DNA from: Deltaproteobacteria bacterium Ga0077539
GTDB lineage: Bacteria > Myxococcota_A > Polyangia > Polyangiales > Ga0077539
NCBI GenBank assembly: GCA_001465015.1
Contig: LNEO01000339.1
Location: 1 to 46,554 of the forward strand
DNA length: 46,554 nucleotides
Reading direction: 5' to 3'
The number at the start of each line of letters is the position of its first letter. Positions within the stretch are counted from its first letter, which is position 1. Shown piece after piece: positions 1-7,314 of this stretch. The notes beneath the pieces were generated by a model. The model did not search any database. It worked only from the letters and a program-made list of their open reading frames with translations, and was not told where the DNA came from. The translations under genes and the position numbers were made by a program.

Positions 1-60
1 CATCTTTTCATTGGGTCCGCTGCCTCGCCGCTGAAAATCCAGCGCATTCGAGGCAAGTGA
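1..60 (+). CDS. possible 3' end of a gene cut by the window edge
   Basis: Reading from base 1, nineteen sense codons end in TGA at 58-60 and give HLFIGSAASPLKIQRIRGK. The peptide mixes hydrophobic and basic residues in a way that looks coding, but it is too short to assign to a family, and third-position GC is not as extreme as in neighbours. It could be the C-terminus of a gene beginning left of the window, or chance. Bases 61-139 hold an 18-bp-period duplication of GCTCGCTGCCGCGCC (73-87 and 91-105) and no gene I can support. Confidence 0.25.
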   Translation, partial: HLFIGSAASPLKIQRIRGK

Positions 61-139
61 TGAATGATGAGCGCTCGCTGCCGCGCCGCCGCTCGCTGCC
101 GCGCCCCGGCTGTCGTATGGGAGTCGATGCACCCACCCG

Positions 140-949
140 CTATTCCGAGCTTCGACCGAGGATTTCCGCGGCGAGATCACGGAGTTCTCGGTCTCTTGTG
201 CGTCGATAGATCCCTCGGACGAGGGGGACGACCTCGTCGTAGAAGAAGCGGACGTTGAAGCCGGCGCAGGGAGTGGTTCCGAATCGAAGCCAGTAGAGCA
301 CGCGGCGCTGGCGGTCGGTGGTCCCCGAGAGCGCCTCGCGCACGGCCTCGAGCCTCGTCCAGCGGGCGTTGTTGTGTCGCCACCAGGTCCGCCCGGCGGC
401 GGTCTCTGCAGCGCTCTCGGGCGCCGTGGCCGTGGCCGAGAAGCCGAAGTCGTCGAACGTGAGCGCCTCGAGGACCCAGCCCGCGCGGTCCGTCGTCCAA
501 TCGAGCGCGTATTGGATCACCGGGCCCGTCCCGTTGCGACGGCGCGCTCCGGGATAGACCAGCTCTTCGGTGTTCGAGAGCGGAACCCGCCTCGGCGCCC
601 GCAGCATCGCGATCAGCGCGGCGACCCCAGCGCGATCCGCGGACTCGATGCGCTGCGCTGCCCGCTGCACCTTGAGCCAATCGTTGCCCGTGAATCGCTC
701 GCGGGTGCGCTTGCTCAGCGTCCGCACCGCGCGCGGCCCGAGCGTCACGACCAACGGAACCGGCGCCAAGGCAGGAAACCGCTCTGCCCTCCGCGCCCTT
801 CGCGCGGGCCTCGTCGGCGCGGCCTCGACGACGGTGGGCGCAGCCTTGCTGTGCGCTTCGCACGCCGCGATCCACGCGAGCGACAGCGCTGCGCAGAGCA
901 CCGCGCAACGTCGCGACAACCTCAGCGAGCCGGTCCTACCGTCGCTCAT
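140..949 (-). CDS. predicted lipoprotein of unknown function
   Basis: Encodes 269 residues. I chose the ATG at 949 because the frame above it reads as a shadow of the facing gene, while the protein from here has a clear lipoprotein leader: basic n-region (RLSRR), a hydrophobic stretch and the lipobox IAAC at about residue 30. The mature part starts with an Ala/Pro/Arg-rich linker, then a compact region rich in Trp, Arg and Phe (for example WWRHNNARW, near residues 190-200). It contains one further Cys (TTPCAGF). No family was recognised. It is divergent from the next gene, with about 105 bp between the two starts that probably holds both promoters. Anchoring in a membrane is inferred from the lipobox only. 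Confidence 0.7.
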   Translation of the reverse strand: MSDGRTGSLRLSRRCAVLCAALSLAWIAACEAHSKAAPTVVEAAPTRPARRARRAERFPALAPVPLVVTLGPRAVRTLSKRTRERFTGNDWLKVQRAAQRIESADRAGVAALIAMLRAPRRVPLSNTEELVYPGARRRNGTGPVIQYALDWTTDRAGWVLEALTFDDFGFSATATAPESAAETAAGRTWWRHNNARWTRLEAVREALSGTTDRQRRVLYWLRFGTTPCAGFNVRFFYDEVVPLVRGIYRRTRDRELRDLAAEILGRSSE

Positions 950-1054
950 TCGAGCACTACCCCGAGCACAACACGAACCGCGGTCGGATTGAACCGATGA
1001 TCTGTCGATTACTTCTCCAAGCGTTTCGCCGGACATCGTGCACAATGCGCCGCC

Positions 1055-1879
1055 ATGACCGACCCCAAGGGCGAGGCGCTGACGGCGCTCGCGCTCGAGA
1101 TCCTCGACACGTTGGTGGTGATCGCGACTCCTGGGTGGGCCGAGCTCTCGGTCGCGATCGAGCGACGCGACGCCAAGCCCGTCGCGCACAGCATCGTCGC
1201 CCGCGAGAAGGAGCCGCGCGAAGCGCGAGCAGAGCTCGGCCTCGACCTCGGCGAAGTGCGCGCTTCGCTCGACGCTGCGCTGGACGAGCTCGACGAGCTG
1301 CTCGGGCGTGGAGCGCTCGCGTCGCTGGCTGTTCATCGAGCGAGCGACGTGGACGCGACGGTGGCGTTGCTCGCGAGCGACGGTCGTTTGCTGGCCGAAG
1401 TGCCCTTGGACGAGCGGCTCTATCCGTACCGCGTGTACACAGAGGCGCTCTTCGACGCGGCGCTCGCGGCGGCGACGATCGACGAAGGGCAACGCGCGCT
1501 CAGCGCCGAGGCGCAGGGGCACGATGACTGGGAGTACGACGCCAAGACGCTCGAGCTGCAGTTGAAGAAGGGCGTTCTTCCCTGGCGGGTGTATCGGGCG
1601 CAGGTCATCGCGACGTGGGCCAAAGAGTCCGAGACGCTCTTGTGGGGATGGGCCAACGACGAGCTGCCCGAGCGCAGCAAATCCCTCTCGAACGCGGCGC
1701 GCGAGTCGACGAAGTCGCACGCGGGGCTGGGCGCGCTGCGAAGGCCGCACCTGCCCGCGGACGAGCCGTTTGCGTCGGCGCTGGCGAGGATGGCTGCCGC
1801 GCGCGTCGGCGCGTGGGCCGTGTACCCCGCGGTGTACGAGAGCGGCGTGATCTATCTCGGGGTGCTGCGAGAGCGTTGA
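1055..1879 (+). CDS. cytoplasmic protein resembling the DUF6882 family
   Basis: Encodes 274 residues from the ATG at 1055, with no signal peptide or membrane segment. The middle has the sequence ATWAKESETLLWGWANDELPE (start near residue 182), which resembles the aromatic WxWAN core of DUF6882 proteins as I remember them. That family has no known biochemical role. The C-terminal third includes Ala-rich helices and ends VYESGVIYLGVLRER. It is followed 64 bp later by the adenylate cyclase gene on the same strand, so the two may be co-transcribed, but nothing in the sequence ties their functions together. Family assignment is from memory of the motif and unverified. Confidence 0.7.
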   Translation: MTDPKGEALTALALEILDTLVVIATPGWAELSVAIERRDAKPVAHSIVAREKEPREARAELGLDLGEVRASLDAALDELDELLGRGALASLAVHRASDVDATVALLASDGRLLAEVPLDERLYPYRVYTEALFDAALAAATIDEGQRALSAEAQGHDDWEYDAKTLELQLKKGVLPWRVYRAQVIATWAKESETLLWGWANDELPERSKSLSNAARESTKSHAGLGALRRPHLPADEPFASALARMAAARVGAWAVYPAVYESGVIYLGVLRER

Positions 1880-1943
1880 TCGGTTCGGCGAATCGTCGCG
1901 CGTCGCCAACCGAAGGCAGAGCTGCGATACGCTCGGACGCCAG

Positions 1944-3638
1944 ATGATCCGCACCGTCCGAGCGAAGTTGATGCTCCTCCTCGGCGCGACGATGCTCAGC
2001 GTGCTCGCCTCGCTCGCCGTCCTTGCGCTGCTCGTTCAGAAGCAGGTCATCGACACGTTGGCCGAGCGCGTCCCGACGACGGTCCAGGGGATCGAGGTCG
2101 AGCTCGAAGACGAAGTGCGCAGCATTTCGTTGCTCTCGGGCGTGCTCGAGCAGTCGCCGCACCTCGCGAGGCTCGTTCGCGAGAACGCTCCCGATCGCGC
2201 GCTGCGGACGCTGACGCGGATGCGAACGGCCTTCGCCAGCGTCGACTTCGCCCTCTTTCGCTCGGACGGGACGCTCTTCGCGCAGGTCGGCATCGATCGC
2301 CCGCCGAGCAACCTGGTCGAGCGCGCTCCCGAGGCCGCCGCGGGCGCGCGCCGAAGCGCGTGGCGCGGAGTGATCTCGGGCGGCTGCAACCTCGATCCTC
2401 GCGCCGACACCTTCGCGTACGGGCAGATCGCGCCGCTCGAAGACGTGGGGTTCGTGTTCACGTGTCTGCCGATCGATCGCGCGCTGGTCGTGCACGGCGC
2501 GAAAAACGTGGGCGCGGAGGTGGCCGTCGTTCACCGGGCGTCTGGGAGGGTCGTGGCCGCGACGGACCAGTTTCCTCGGGCGCTGGGAACGCACGCAGAG
2601 CGGGGGCACCGCGTCGAGACCGACGCCCGCGGCTCGCGCTGGGCCTTCGCGCGGGCGGACCACCAGCGCCTGATCGGCGCGGGGCCTCTTGATTTTGTGG
2701 TCGCTCTCGACGTGACCGAGCTGTCCAATCGCGTGCGGACGGACATGCTGGCGGCCGCGGCGCTATTGCTCGCGATCTCGCTCGTGTCGCTCTGGGTCGG
2801 CGCGCGGATCGCCAGTCGCATGAGCGGCGCGATCACTCGCCTCGGCGGGGCGATGAAGAAGCTCGAGGACACGCAGTACGCGCACGTCGACGACATCGCG
2901 ACCGGCGACGAGCTCGAAGCGCTCGCGGTGGGCTTCAATCACATGGTCGACGGCCTGCGCGAGCGCGACAAGCTGCGCTCGACGTTCGGCAAGTACATGA
3001 CGCAGTCAGTGATGGAGCACTTGCTGTCGGGCAAGGTTCAGCTCGGCGGCGAGAAGCTCACGGTGACCGTGCTCTTCTCGGACATCCGCAGCTTCACGAC
3101 GATCAGCGAGCAGATGGACGCCCACGCGCTCGTCGCGCTGCTCAACGAGTACTTCACGGTGATGGTCGGGATCATCATGGAGGAGGGCGGCGTCGTGGAT
3201 AAGTACATCGGCGACGCGATCATGGCGGTGTTCGGCGCGCCGGTCTCGCAGCCAGACGACGCGGTGCGCGCGGTGCGGGCCGCCACGAGGATGCGGGCGG
3301 CGCTGGTTCCGCTCAACGCCTCGCTCGTGGCGCGGGGGATCGCGCCGATCGCGACGGGCATCGGCGTTCACACGGGCGAGGTCGTCGCGGGCAACATCGG
3401 CTCCGAGCAGCGCATGGAGTACACCGTGATCGGGGACGCGGTGAACGTCGCCTCGCGCCTCGAGGGAAAGACCAAAGAGCTCGGCGTGGATCTCGTCATC
3501 AGCGACACCACCTTCGCGCTCATCTCGCACGTCGCCAAGGGGCGAGCGCTGGCAGAGCTCTCGGTGAAGGGCAGGCAGCAGAGCGTGCGATGCTTCGCCG
3601 TCGACGCGATCGAGACCGACGAGCGCCCCCGCGGGTGA
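1944..3638 (+). CDS. membrane-bound class III adenylate cyclase with extracytoplasmic sensor and HAMP domain
   Basis: Encodes 564 residues. Layout: transmembrane segment at about 8-31, an extracytoplasmic sensor region to about 265, a second transmembrane segment at about 268-290, a HAMP linker (about 290-345) and a class III nucleotide cyclase domain (about 370-540). Catalytic residues are visible: metal-binding Asp380 in FSDIRSFT and Asp424 in DKYIGDAIMAVFG, purine-selecting Lys420 and Asp498 (VIGDAVNVASRLEG), and transition-state Asn501 and Arg505. The Lys/Asp pair points to ATP, hence cyclic AMP, rather than GTP. The sensor region probably detects a periplasmic signal, but I cannot name a ligand. 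All catalytic residues are present, so it should be active. ATG at 1944 places a hydrophobic segment right after a short basic N-terminus (IRTVRAK). Confidence 0.93.
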   Translation: MIRTVRAKLMLLLGATMLSVLASLAVLALLVQKQVIDTLAERVPTTVQGIEVELEDEVRSISLLSGVLEQSPHLARLVRENAPDRALRTLTRMRTAFASVDFALFRSDGTLFAQVGIDRPPSNLVERAPEAAAGARRSAWRGVISGGCNLDPRADTFAYGQIAPLEDVGFVFTCLPIDRALVVHGAKNVGAEVAVVHRASGRVVAATDQFPRALGTHAERGHRVETDARGSRWAFARADHQRLIGAGPLDFVVALDVTELSNRVRTDMLAAAALLLAISLVSLWVGARIASRMSGAITRLGGAMKKLEDTQYAHVDDIATGDELEALAVGFNHMVDGLRERDKLRSTFGKYMTQSVMEHLLSGKVQLGGEKLTVTVLFSDIRSFTTISEQMDAHALVALLNEYFTVMVGIIMEEGGVVDKYIGDAIMAVFGAPVSQPDDAVRAVRAATRMRAALVPLNASLVARGIAPIATGIGVHTGEVVAGNIGSEQRMEYTVIGDAVNVASRLEGKTKELGVDLVISDTTFALISHVAKGRALAELSVKGRQQSVRCFAVDAIETDERPRG

Positions 3639-3688
3639 CCGCGTCGTGGCCTTGCCCGCAGCGCGCTTTCGGATCGAGCGCTGCGCGA

Positions 3689-3886
3689 TCACTCGGCGCG
3701 GAAGAACGTGACAGGGTACTCGACGCGCACCTCGCCGCGCTCGGGCCGGGGAAACTGCAGACGCTCGAACACGCGACGCGCGCACTCGCGCACCGCCGGG
3801 AGCGGGTACTCTGCGTCCGTCGACGCGTCGCGCACCGTGCCCTGCGGCGTGATCGTAAATGAGACTTCGGGTGAGCCGCGTGAGGT
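3689..3886 (-). pseudogene. detached C-terminal AgmX/TonB-C-like domain
   Basis: In this frame the minus strand reads from a point inside the serpin remnant to TGA at 3691-3689. It contains VSFTITPQGTV, a short helix with VRECARRVFERLQFPRP, then GEVRVEYPVTFF. That layout (beta-strand with a Gly turn, helix with a conserved Cys, F-P-x-P turn, final strand ending in FxF) matches the C-terminal domain of AgmX/PglI and TonB-like proteins of myxobacteria. It also matches the end of the lipoprotein at 5949-6419. No start codon or upstream part of such a gene exists in frame: reading upstream switches to serpin sequence in another frame. I read it as the tail of a deleted gene. Confidence 0.6.
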
Positions 3887-4270
3887 CCGCGCTCGCAGAG
3901 AAGACCGACCGCACCCCGATCGTCCCGAGGGGCTCTCTGAGCCGAGAATGACGCCGCACCGTGAAGCGCGGGAGGTTCACGACCACGTGCTGCTCGCGGG
4001 CGATCTCGACCCAGCGCGCGAAGTTCTCTGCGGTGAACCTCGAGCTGATCGACGCCATCGTGCGGCCGGGCGTCGGGATCATCACGTCCATCACCAGCTC
4101 TTGTCCCTCGTACTCGAGCTCGATCAACCGCACGTCGGTGTCCTGCGCGTAGCGGACCTGCACGGGCCCGCTCATCATCGGTACGGTCTTGGCGAGCCCG
4201 TCGCCGACGAAGAACGGCTCGTCGCGCGTCGCGCTCGGGTCGAAGGTGGCCCGGGTGTGATCGCGGTTCG
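3870..4270 (-). pseudogene. truncated serpin (serine protease inhibitor) remnant
   Basis: The minus strand encodes a stretch diagnostic of the serpin fold. It has TFDPSATRDEPFFVGDG, KTVPMMSG, a strand/turn ending ELVMDVMIPTP, then FTAENFARW, VVNLPRFTVRR and LGTIGVRSVFSASADL. In intact serpins these blocks occur in this order in the central third (FDP..T..PF..DG, VPMM, LPxF, GxxxxFS..ADFS). Missing are the N-terminal helices and everything after ADLT, including the reactive-centre loop and the final strands, so no inhibitor can be made. The left end runs into a different frame (AgmX-like tail) and the right end into GC-rich repeats. No usable start and no RBS are visible. Bacterial serpins are uncommon. 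Confidence 0.75.
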
Positions 4271-4350
4271 TGCGGAGCGCGGAGCGCATCCCTCGTTGCA
4301 ACTTCGTCCGAAGAAACGCGACCGAAACACGATGGATCTCCCGGGGCGGC

Positions 4351-4444
4351 CAAGGGGCCCGGCAAGCGTGCGCAGCGGGCGGCCGGGAGCCAAGGGGCCC
4401 GGCAAGCGTGCGCAGCGGGCGGCCGGGAGCCAAGGGGCCCGGCA
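4351..4444. repeat. 40-bp direct repeat, two full copies plus a partial third
   Basis: Units begin at 4351, 4391 and 4431 with CAAGGGGCCCGGCAAGCGTG. The first two are identical over the full 40 bp; the third diverges after GGGCCCGGCAA. The same core, GGGAGCCAAGGGGCCCGGCAA, recurs inverted near 4910-4928. The units sit just upstream of the serpin remnant and give a low-complexity Gly/Pro/Ala peptide in every frame, so a coding role is unlikely. Confidence 0.9.
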
Positions 4445-4940
4445 ACAGCGCGACTTCGTCGCGTAGCGCAGCGGGCTCGCGCCCGCAGCTACTCCATGCA
4501 CAGGTATTCGAGACACGAGGCTCGCAGGCGGTCCTCCAATGAAACACGAGTCTCGACGCTGTCGAGTCGTCGCGCCACGCGCTCGGACAGCGATACACCA
4601 AGGAGACCGTCCGACGGTCGTCGTAGGTTTCGCGCTCCGCGGCCTTGGGTTGGCTGGATTTCCACCGCGCTGATCCGCTCGGGCATCTTCGATGCCATCG
4701 CCGGCGTGGTGTAGCCGCCCAACGTCGTCGCAGAATATCGCAGTCGAACACCCGGCAACCGTGCGTCGAGCTCAACGAGTCGAGACTCGAGTCCTGGCGG
4801 GGACCGCGGGCGCGGAAATCGTCTGGAGTCCCTGTGCACCGAGTAGCTGCGGGCGCGAGCCCGCCGCGCTCCGCGTACGTGCGTCCCGCGCGTCACGCGG
4901 CGCGCTGTTGCCGGGCCCCTTGGCTCCCGGGGCGGCCAAT
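4420..4940. repeat. long imperfect inverted repeat enclosing about 320 bp
   Basis: The left arm (about 4421-4510) and right arm (about 4831-4940) are inverted copies. Each has an outer block GGGAGCCAAGGGGCCCGGCA continuing to ACAGCGCG and an inner block CGGGCTCGCGCCCGCAGCTA continuing to TGCACAGG, separated by 15-35 bp of unrelated sequence. Weaker matches (GAGTCTCGAC) continue inward. The enclosed stretch has open frames on both strands, none with a convincing start, RBS or recognisable domain. It may be a decayed mobile element or a dispersed-repeat family in head-to-head arrangement. This covers the gene-free interval between the serpin remnant and the broken sorting-tail gene. Confidence 0.75.
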
Positions 4941-5000
4941 CGCGACTCGAGCGCTTGGTCTCTCAGCGAAACTGCGATGATGGCAGGCGCTCGGCGATAT

Positions 5001-5382
5001 CCCCACGTTCTGCAATCACACCCAGGCAGCCCGTGCTGTGGCGGTTCGGCGTCGACGCCTCCGCGCACTATGTCGGCATTGGCGTCGCGATCAACGGCAC
5101 CGCGAGCTGCTCGTTCCAGGGACTCATGGCCCCAGGTGTCACGCTCGACGCGCCGGCACAGGCTGTGATGAGGCGCTCATCAGCAACGATTGCCGCGCGA
5201 CGCTCGCGCGCGCGCATCCCCCGAGCCTCGATCGAAAGTGCGGCGGCGGCTGCACCTGCGCGACCCCCGCGAGCGCCTCGCGTGACGCTCCGTCGCAGGC
5301 GACCCTGTCGATCTTGCTCACGCTGGTAGGCGCGCTGATGGTGCGCCGCGCGCGTCGCATCGACACAGGACGTCCGCGCTGA
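5001..5382 (+). pseudogene. broken 3' end of a gene with a MYXO-CTERM-like sorting tail
   Basis: Three segments in two frames look coding: DIPTFCNHTQAARA (frame a, from about 5000), HYVGIGVAINGTASCSFQGL (frame b, about 5065-5125) and, back in frame a, CDEALISNDCRATLAR to TGA at 5382. The last part contains a Gly/Cys motif (CGGGCTCATP), a hydrophobic stretch ATLSILLTLVGALMV and the basic end RRARR. This three-part C-terminus resembles the surface-sorting tails of myxobacteria. Because the frame changes at least twice and no start is found, the gene appears inactivated. The missing part would have been an exported protein; its function cannot be told. Confidence 0.55.
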
Positions 5383-5419
5383 ATCACGCGCTTCTTCCTC
5401 GGGTGCCGCGAGGACGACC

Positions 5420-5872
5420 GTGGCGGCCGTAGGGCTGGCTGCGTCGATTGCTCGTGCCGAGGGAGTGCGATGGTCCCTCGGCGCTCGTGTTCGTGCGTGG
5501 TGCGGGCAGCCCGACGGCTGCGGCGGAACGTGCCGAGTATGGTGCCCGTACGGCCGAAGCTGCGACCCACGAAATCAATGCACGATCTGCACGCCGCGAT
5601 GCCCTCCGGGCACCGCGTGCGGAGCGTCCGACGGCTGCGGGGGCCGCTGCCCTGGAGGCTGTCCCCTCGGATCGACGTGCAGTCCAGACCGACGTTGTCT
5701 CGTTCCGGGATTGGGCTGTCGTCGCCCCTCGGACTGCCCGGCGACGTGGGCGTGCGTGCAGGGGCGGTGCGTCGCGCCGTGCCCTCCTGGGCGCGAGTAC
5801 TGCGCGCCGGGGGTGTGCTGCTCGTCCGAAGAGGAATGCGTGCAGGGGCGGTGCGTTCCGCGGCCGCCGTAG
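5420..5872 (+). CDS. small Cys-rich exported protein
   Basis: Encodes 150 residues from a GTG at 5420, preceded by GCGAGGA at a suitable distance; the frame is stopped upstream at 5336-5338 and offers no ATG. The N-terminus AAVGLAASIARA-EG could be a short signal peptide, though it lacks the usual positive residues, so the true start is uncertain. The rest holds over twenty Cys in units such as QPDGCGGTC, ASDGCGGRC, CPPGTACG and CVQGRCV, the pattern of disulfide-rich secreted or surface proteins in myxobacteria. It has no enzymatic motif. It lies directly after the broken sorting-tail gene and converges on the AgmX-domain lipoprotein, 76 bp away. Confidence 0.7.
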   Translation: MAAVGLAASIARAEGVRWSLGARVRAWCGQPDGCGGTCRVWCPYGRSCDPRNQCTICTPRCPPGTACGASDGCGGRCPGGCPLGSTCSPDRRCLVPGLGCRRPSDCPATWACVQGRCVAPCPPGREYCAPGVCCSSEEECVQGRCVPRPP

Positions 5873-5948
5873 CGATAGGCAGCGGGTTCGAGGCGCAGAC
5901 CGCGAAGCGGTTGAAGGCTGCTCGTCGAGCGGGTCGACCCCGCTTGCG

Positions 5949-6419
5949 TCACCCCTCTGGATGGAAGTTGAACGGAAACGAGAACTCCACGCTGCCCCCT
6001 TCGGGCTGCGGAAACTGCAGCGGAACCACCACTCTCACCACGCATTCCGTGAACGCTGGGGTTTCCGCAAATCCGCGCGTCGAGATCCTCGAGATGCGCC
6101 CAGAAGCGTCGATCGTGAACTGCACATCGAGACGGCCATGCAATCGCCGATCGACGAGCAGCGCAGCCTCGTAACACTCGCGAATGACGTGGATTCTCTG
6201 CCGCAGCACCGCCGCGACGTCGGCTGCGTCCATCGTTCCCTCGGGCGGGAGCTCGCGGCTCGGCGCTGGCGGTTGCTGTTCTGACCGCGGTATGGCCCAG
6301 CGGCTTCGACGCCGCGTTCGCCGCGCTGTTACGCCTTGCCCCTCGCCGGTGTTGGTCGTCGCTTCGCAAGCGCACAACACCAGCGTCGCGAGGATGATCC
6401 CCGTTCGTCCAAGCACCAT
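5949..6419 (-). CDS. lipoprotein with AgmX/TonB-C-like C-terminal domain
   Basis: Encodes 156 residues. The ATG at 6419 has a strong RBS (GGAGGG, 6 nt upstream) and starts a lipoprotein leader, MVLGRTGIILATLVLCAC, with lipobox LCAC. A charged linker (RRTRRRSRW) and a Pro-rich segment follow. The C-terminal 90 residues read DAADVAAVLRQRIHVIRECYEAAL, then DVQFTIDASGRI, FTECVVRVVVPLQFPQPEGG and VEFSFPFNF. This is the fold seen at the end of AgmX/PglI adventurous-motility proteins and TonB-like proteins, usually with a conserved Cys in the first helix as here (RECYEAAL). It lies 17 bp behind the CPBP protease gene and is probably co-transcribed with it. Specific role unknown. Confidence 0.82.
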   Translation of the reverse strand: MVLGRTGIILATLVLCACEATTNTGEGQGVTARRTRRRSRWAIPRSEQQPPAPSRELPPEGTMDAADVAAVLRQRIHVIRECYEAALLVDRRLHGRLDVQFTIDASGRISRISTRGFAETPAFTECVVRVVVPLQFPQPEGGSVEFSFPFNFHPEG

Positions 6420-6436
6420 CGATCTCCCTCCGTACT

Positions 6437-7228
6437 CTACCGCAGCGCCAGCACCCACACATCGTACAGACAATGGGTCCACGCGGCGATCGCGAACCCG
6501 CGCACGCGGTAGATCCCCGCGAACAGCGCGCCCGCGAACACGCGAAACACGAACGCCCGCACGGTGAACGGCTCGCCCAACGGCCCGATGTGGTGAACCA
6601 TCGAGAACGCGAGCGACGAGAGCGCTCCGCTCACGAACAGCGCGCGCCACCGGGACTGTCCCATGCGCTCGAGCAGCCACACGAGTCCGGTGAACATCCC
6701 CGCGCGAAACACGAGCTCTTCGTGCAGACCCGCGCCGCACGAGGTCACGATGTCGCCGATGAACGAGCTCGACCCCTGCGCGCCCAGGCCCACGGCGCGC
6801 GACAAGAGCACCGACGTCGGTCCCACAATGGAGGCCAGGATCGCGCTCTCGAGCAGCACCGGCGCAAAGAGCTTGGGCGAGAGCTTCGCGCGACGGCGCG
6901 CCCAGAGCACGCCTCCGAAGAGCGCGAGGGACGCGACGAGCGCGACGCCCGCGTACACGAGGCGAGAGCCTCCCGTGAGAGCGAGGAGGTTTCCTGTGAG
7001 AAAATCCACGCCGTTGGCGCGCCACGAGCACCGGCCTCCGCGGCAGTCCATCATCGCCAGCGTTCCGATCTGGTAGATGACGAACATCGGGAGGACGAGA
7101 AACAAGCTCGTCAGCGGATCGACGCGCGTGGTGAAGTACGCTCGAGCGCGGGCGAAGCGCCCCTCGGGTTCGAGCGATGGGCCAGGGTTGGGTGCGCTCT
7201 GCAAGGTCGGTTGCTCCAAGCGTGGCAC
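6437..7228 (-). CDS. CPBP family intramembrane metalloprotease
   Basis: About 263 residues from a GTG at 7228 (an upstream ATG at 7342 would overlap the divergent gene and adds an Arg-rich, non-membrane-like leader, so I rejected it). Several hydrophobic segments are seen from LTSLFLVLPMFVIYQIG onwards. CPBP (Abi/CAAX-protease-like) motifs are present: HEELVFRAG (the EExxxR motif), a helix with AFSMVHHIGP, and a final helix with THCLYDVW (HxxxD). Members cleave or process membrane substrates, and some act in immunity or bacteriocin maturation; the substrate here is not predictable. The start region lies in an 86-bp divergent promoter space shared with the gene at 7315. The exact start is uncertain, the family assignment firm. 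Confidence 0.85.
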   Translation of the reverse strand: MPRLEQPTLQSAPNPGPSLEPEGRFARARAYFTTRVDPLTSLFLVLPMFVIYQIGTLAMMDCRGGRCSWRANGVDFLTGNLLALTGGSRLVYAGVALVASLALFGGVLWARRRAKLSPKLFAPVLLESAILASIVGPTSVLLSRAVGLGAQGSSSFIGDIVTSCGAGLHEELVFRAGMFTGLVWLLERMGQSRWRALFVSGALSSLAFSMVHHIGPLGEPFTVRAFVFRVFAGALFAGIYRVRGFAIAAWTHCLYDVWVLALR

Positions 7229-7314
7229 GACTCGGGGCCCCGCGCTCGATCTGTCCAGCAGGCGCGCTCTCCGCCGAGCGCCGAGTACGGGTACCCTCCG
7301 AGCCCGCGACGGCA

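Noticed and set aside
4351..4444. coding reading of the 40-bp repeats (Gly/Pro/Ala peptide)
   Set aside because: 40 bp is not a multiple of three, so each repeat changes frame; there is no start signal.
3006..4775. 589-residue open frame on the minus strand
   Set aside because: The half below 3690 is the shadow of the adenylate cyclase; only the 3870-4270 portion carries serpin blocks, and there is no start or RBS. I kept the serpin part as a pseudogene only.
4489..4896. 135-residue minus-strand frame inside the inverted repeat (LESRLVELDARLPG and following)
   Set aside because: It reads slightly protein-like, but its ends lie in the repeat arms, it has no RBS, and I recognise no domain. 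Left as part of the repeat.
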